This document shows, piece by piece, positions 61,852 through 64,000 of a DNA stretch of 64,000 nucleotides. The position numbers and the translations under genes were made by a program. The notes under the pieces are model-generated. The model worked only from the letters and a program-made list of their open reading frames with translations. It was not told the origin of the DNA and made no database searches. The first letter of the stretch is position 1, and every line of letters starts with the position of its first letter. Source of the DNA: Gari tellinella. Lineage: Eukaryota > Mollusca > Bivalvia > Cardiida > Psammobiidae. Location of the stretch: contig OV277870.1 in the NCBI GenBank assembly GCA_922989275.2, forward strand, positions 72,356,579-72,420,578, read 5' to 3'.

Positions 61852-62115
61852 TTTGTTGAACCCTAGTGTTGAGTATATTTATACTTGAATGACAGTGTAC
61901 ATGTAAAGAGTACCCTTGTCCTTTGGAAACAGTGCATATCACAGGGCCTCTAGCCTATGAAAACAGTATAGACCCTAATCAGAGGATTCCTGTAGGAATA
62001 CTGACTAGGGACTACAGTGCTTGCAGTTTTGAGGTTTTCGTAAAAAAAAAATAATATGAAAAGTAACAAACCTGTTAGACTAAATTGAAAACTGCAATTG
62101 TCCATTATAAATTAG
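61852..62115 (+). mobile_element. Family E MITE, diverged
   Basis: TTGAACCCTAGTGTTGAG; core CAGAGGATTCCTGTAGGAAT. Confidence 0.65.
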
Positions 62116-62169
62116 TAAAATTACTCTGATCAGGATACTGAAGCTCATGCAATCTGCTAAAGGCCTCGT

Positions 62170-62400
62170 TTAACCCTTTACCCCATATCCTGTTTCTAGT
62201 TTAAAAAAAGTGACTACTTAAATCAGGTTGAAAGTAAAGCAGAATGCGCCTTATGCTTTACTTTCAGCTTGCTTTAAGCTACCACCTGCTAGAATAAGGA
62301 AAGTATTCAATATGATACATATTCATTACGGTATATATTGGAACTATTTTCCTCAGTGTAGGATTAAAATGCATGTTCTAAAAGCCGTTCTATAACGTAT
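62170..62400 (-). mobile_element. Family B MITE, right end decayed
   Basis: TTAACCCTTTACCCCATATC; core shortened to GAATGCGCCTTATGC. Confidence 0.7.
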
Positions 62401-62424
62401 AGGTTGAAGATACCGGTAGTATGC

Positions 62425-62609
62425 AGGGCCAAAAATAAGAGGAGTATTTCAAAAACTAAAATGTTGATGTCTGTATCAAACCCTATGGTGTGTCTACTCA
62501 TTGGAATTTTCGAGACGATTCTAATGAGTAGTCACACTATAGGATTTGGTTCACATATATAGGAGAAAATGTTTGAAAACTAAGTTTATTCCATCTTATC
62601 TGGAGCCCT
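62425..62609 (+). mobile_element. Family A MITE
   Basis: AGGGCCAAAAATAAGAGG to TATCTGGAGCCCT; flanks TAGTATGC / ACAGTATG. Confidence 0.8.
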
Positions 62610-62651
62610 ACAGTATGGAATGGACCCTGTCACTTACACCATGTTCATGTT

Positions 62652-62768
62652 GTAAAACCTCTCTATTACGACCACTAAAAACGAGGGCTAATTTATAATT
62701 TATAATTTGTCCTAAACCACTTGAAAATAACATAATTTAGTGGTTGTAATAGAGAGGTTTTACTTTAT
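62652..62768 (+). mobile_element. Family F MITE lacking its hairpin
   Basis: GTAAAACCTCTCTATTACGA and TAATAGAGAGGTTTTAC only. Confidence 0.75.
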
Positions 62769-62920
62769 TTTGTTAAACATTTATGTTTCCATACTGTGTG
62801 TTACTTTTTATGTGCACCTTGTTTTTATTAATAAAACTCACTTATATCCATCTAATTGTACATGTACAAGGCTGAGCCTATACAAAACCTAGTGTGACTG
62901 AAGTCATTTTTAAAGCCTTT

Positions 62921-63162
62921 GGGCCCGTTTTACTAAAGTACTTACGCAAAATTTTTGCGTAAGTCAAAATCGTTTTACTATTATTTTTCGATCATAAACG
63001 TTTGCAAACAGCAAATAGCCAGATCAGAGGACGCGCTTTTAGCGCGCCATCTGATCTGGCTATTTCCTGTTTGTAGCAAGTGATAATAGAAAATATAAAT
63101 TAAAATTTTAAATTTTGACTTACGCAAATAATTTGCGTAAGTTGTTTAGTAAAACGGGCCCC
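62921..63162. mobile_element. Family H ends with a G/E-type hairpin centre
   Basis: GGGCCCGTTTTACTAAAGTA ends, TTACGCAAAATTTTTGCGTA layer, centre AGCCAGATCAGAGGACGCGC and complement. Confidence 0.85.
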
Positions 63163-63194
63163 GGATGAAAACTGTGCACTCCTCTTAGAATTTA

Positions 63195-63720
63195 TGATAT
63201 TGAGTACATGGAAATAGATTAGTTGAAAATCCATCTGTAGATCTGATGGTTATCATTTTAGATAAGATGGACATCATTTTGAAAAAAATAGAAAAAAAAT
63301 GATGAGAATCTAACAGAATCTGATGTAATACATCATTCAGTAAATGTGATGAAAATCCTGCTGCAGATCTGATGGATATCATTCTAGATTAGATAGACAT
63401 CAATCTGTAAAAATGATGAAACTCTGTCTTTAAGATGTAATTCAATATTGAGCAGATGTGATGAAAATCGATCTGTAGATCTGACGGATATCATTCAAGA
63501 TTAGATAAGAGACCAATCTGTAAAAATGATGAAAATCTGTCTTAATAATTCAATATTGAGCAGATGTGATGAAAATCCATCTGCAGATCTGATGGATATC
63601 ATTCTAGATTAGATAGAGATAAATCTGTAAAAAAGGTGAAAATCTATCTACAGATGTAATACAATATTGAACAGATGTGAAGAAAATCCATCTGTAGATG
63701 TGAAGACTACCAGCAGAGGT
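63195..63720 (+). repeat. Tandem repeat, unit about 110 bp
   Basis: GATCTGATGGATATCATTCT recurs near 63243 (variant), 63370, 63478 (variant) and 63587; each unit also has GAAAATCCATCTG and CAATATTGA. Confidence 0.8.
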
Positions 63721-63944
63721 GATGGAAATTACTTCAAGTTGCTATTTATAGATGATTTTGGAATTCAGTCTGTTTTTGTGATGATATTCAGTCAATAAAT
63801 GTGACATATGTTTTCGTCTAACAGGATGAACTATTTGGATTACAGTCAAATTTGTCATAGGCACCCACTTAAAAATTTAATATATAAACAGCTTTTCATA
63901 CAGGTAGCTGCTTAATACAGAACAGAAGTAAAGCAGAAAGCTCC

Positions 63945-64000
63945 TTTAACCCTTCCCCCCCACAGAAGCGACTTCTAGCGTATTTAATTTATTCCTCCGC
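63945..64000 (+). mobile_element. Family B left end, cut by the window edge
   Basis: TTAACCCTTCCCCCCCACAG then TTTATTCCTCCGC. Confidence 0.7.

Noticed and set aside
614..63162. MITE hairpins as bona fide microRNA genes
   Set aside because: Arms are perfect and shared by many copies, and nothing in the sequence indicates processing; small-RNA data would be needed.

Overview
The window is nuclear DNA from an animal: spliced genes with GT-AG introns, no operons, and an extreme load of short interspersed repeats. The two clear host genes, the LINE and SINE types, the frequent ACATGTA words and a SINE tail of a type I associate with clams point to a lophotrochozoan, most likely a bivalve mollusc. 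That identification is inference; no species call is possible.

Genes. (1) A complete TMEM222 (RTE1/DUF778 family) gene lies on the minus strand, six coding exons from 14719 down to 3971, 192 aa. (2) On the plus strand, exons at 17785, 27633 and 29290 splice in frame into a PHD-like zinc finger followed by the first residues of a FLYWCH domain; the rest of that domain is not found. (3) Immediately downstream, eight plus-strand exons (30757-49005) encode an FHA + acidic/basic linker + C-terminal PHD protein, a TCF19 orthologue of 453 aa from the internal ATG. The last exon of set 2 and the first of set 3 are phase-compatible, so one 606-aa chimeric protein is possible; two neighbouring genes are equally compatible with the sequence. 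49.0-64.0 kb shows no further gene.

Repeats. Most of the remainder is made of short non-autonomous elements with a central hairpin, labelled here by letter. A: ends AGGGCTCCAGATAAG, core CTACTCATTAGAATCGTCT, 8-bp target duplications. B: ends TTAACCCATTACCCCATA, core GCAGAATGCGCC. C: ends AGGGCTGCCAT, 8-bp duplications, containing the B core. D: ends TACAGTGGAGAA, core CAGACGCCGGG. E: ends TTAACCCTTTGAACCC, core CAGAGGGCTCC. F: ends TACAGTAAAACCTCTCTA, core CAGAAAGCTCC. G: ends TTAACCCTTA-like, core CAGACGCCGCG. H: ends GGGCCCGTTT. J: core TCAGATTTGAGCC. K: TTAA plus AGCGACTCGCAACCGG, carrying a tRNA-like segment. L: ends ACAGYGTTCCCTCTCTAC. The hairpin cores are shared across families whose ends and target duplications imply different transposases.

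Other landmarks: a complete miniature LTR retrotransposon (33113-33591) with two identical LTRs containing a 5S rRNA-type internal promoter, a tRNA-Leu primer site and a polypurine tract; a 3.2-kb satellite (22.76-25.99 kb) with higher-order structure; a 2.5-kb terminal-inverted-repeat transposon nested in family A nested in family F just before a TCF19 splice acceptor; LINE fragments in TMEM222 intron 1; a 668-bp tandem duplication (20.6-21.9 kb); a GACCTAG tandem array (10.1-11.5 kb).
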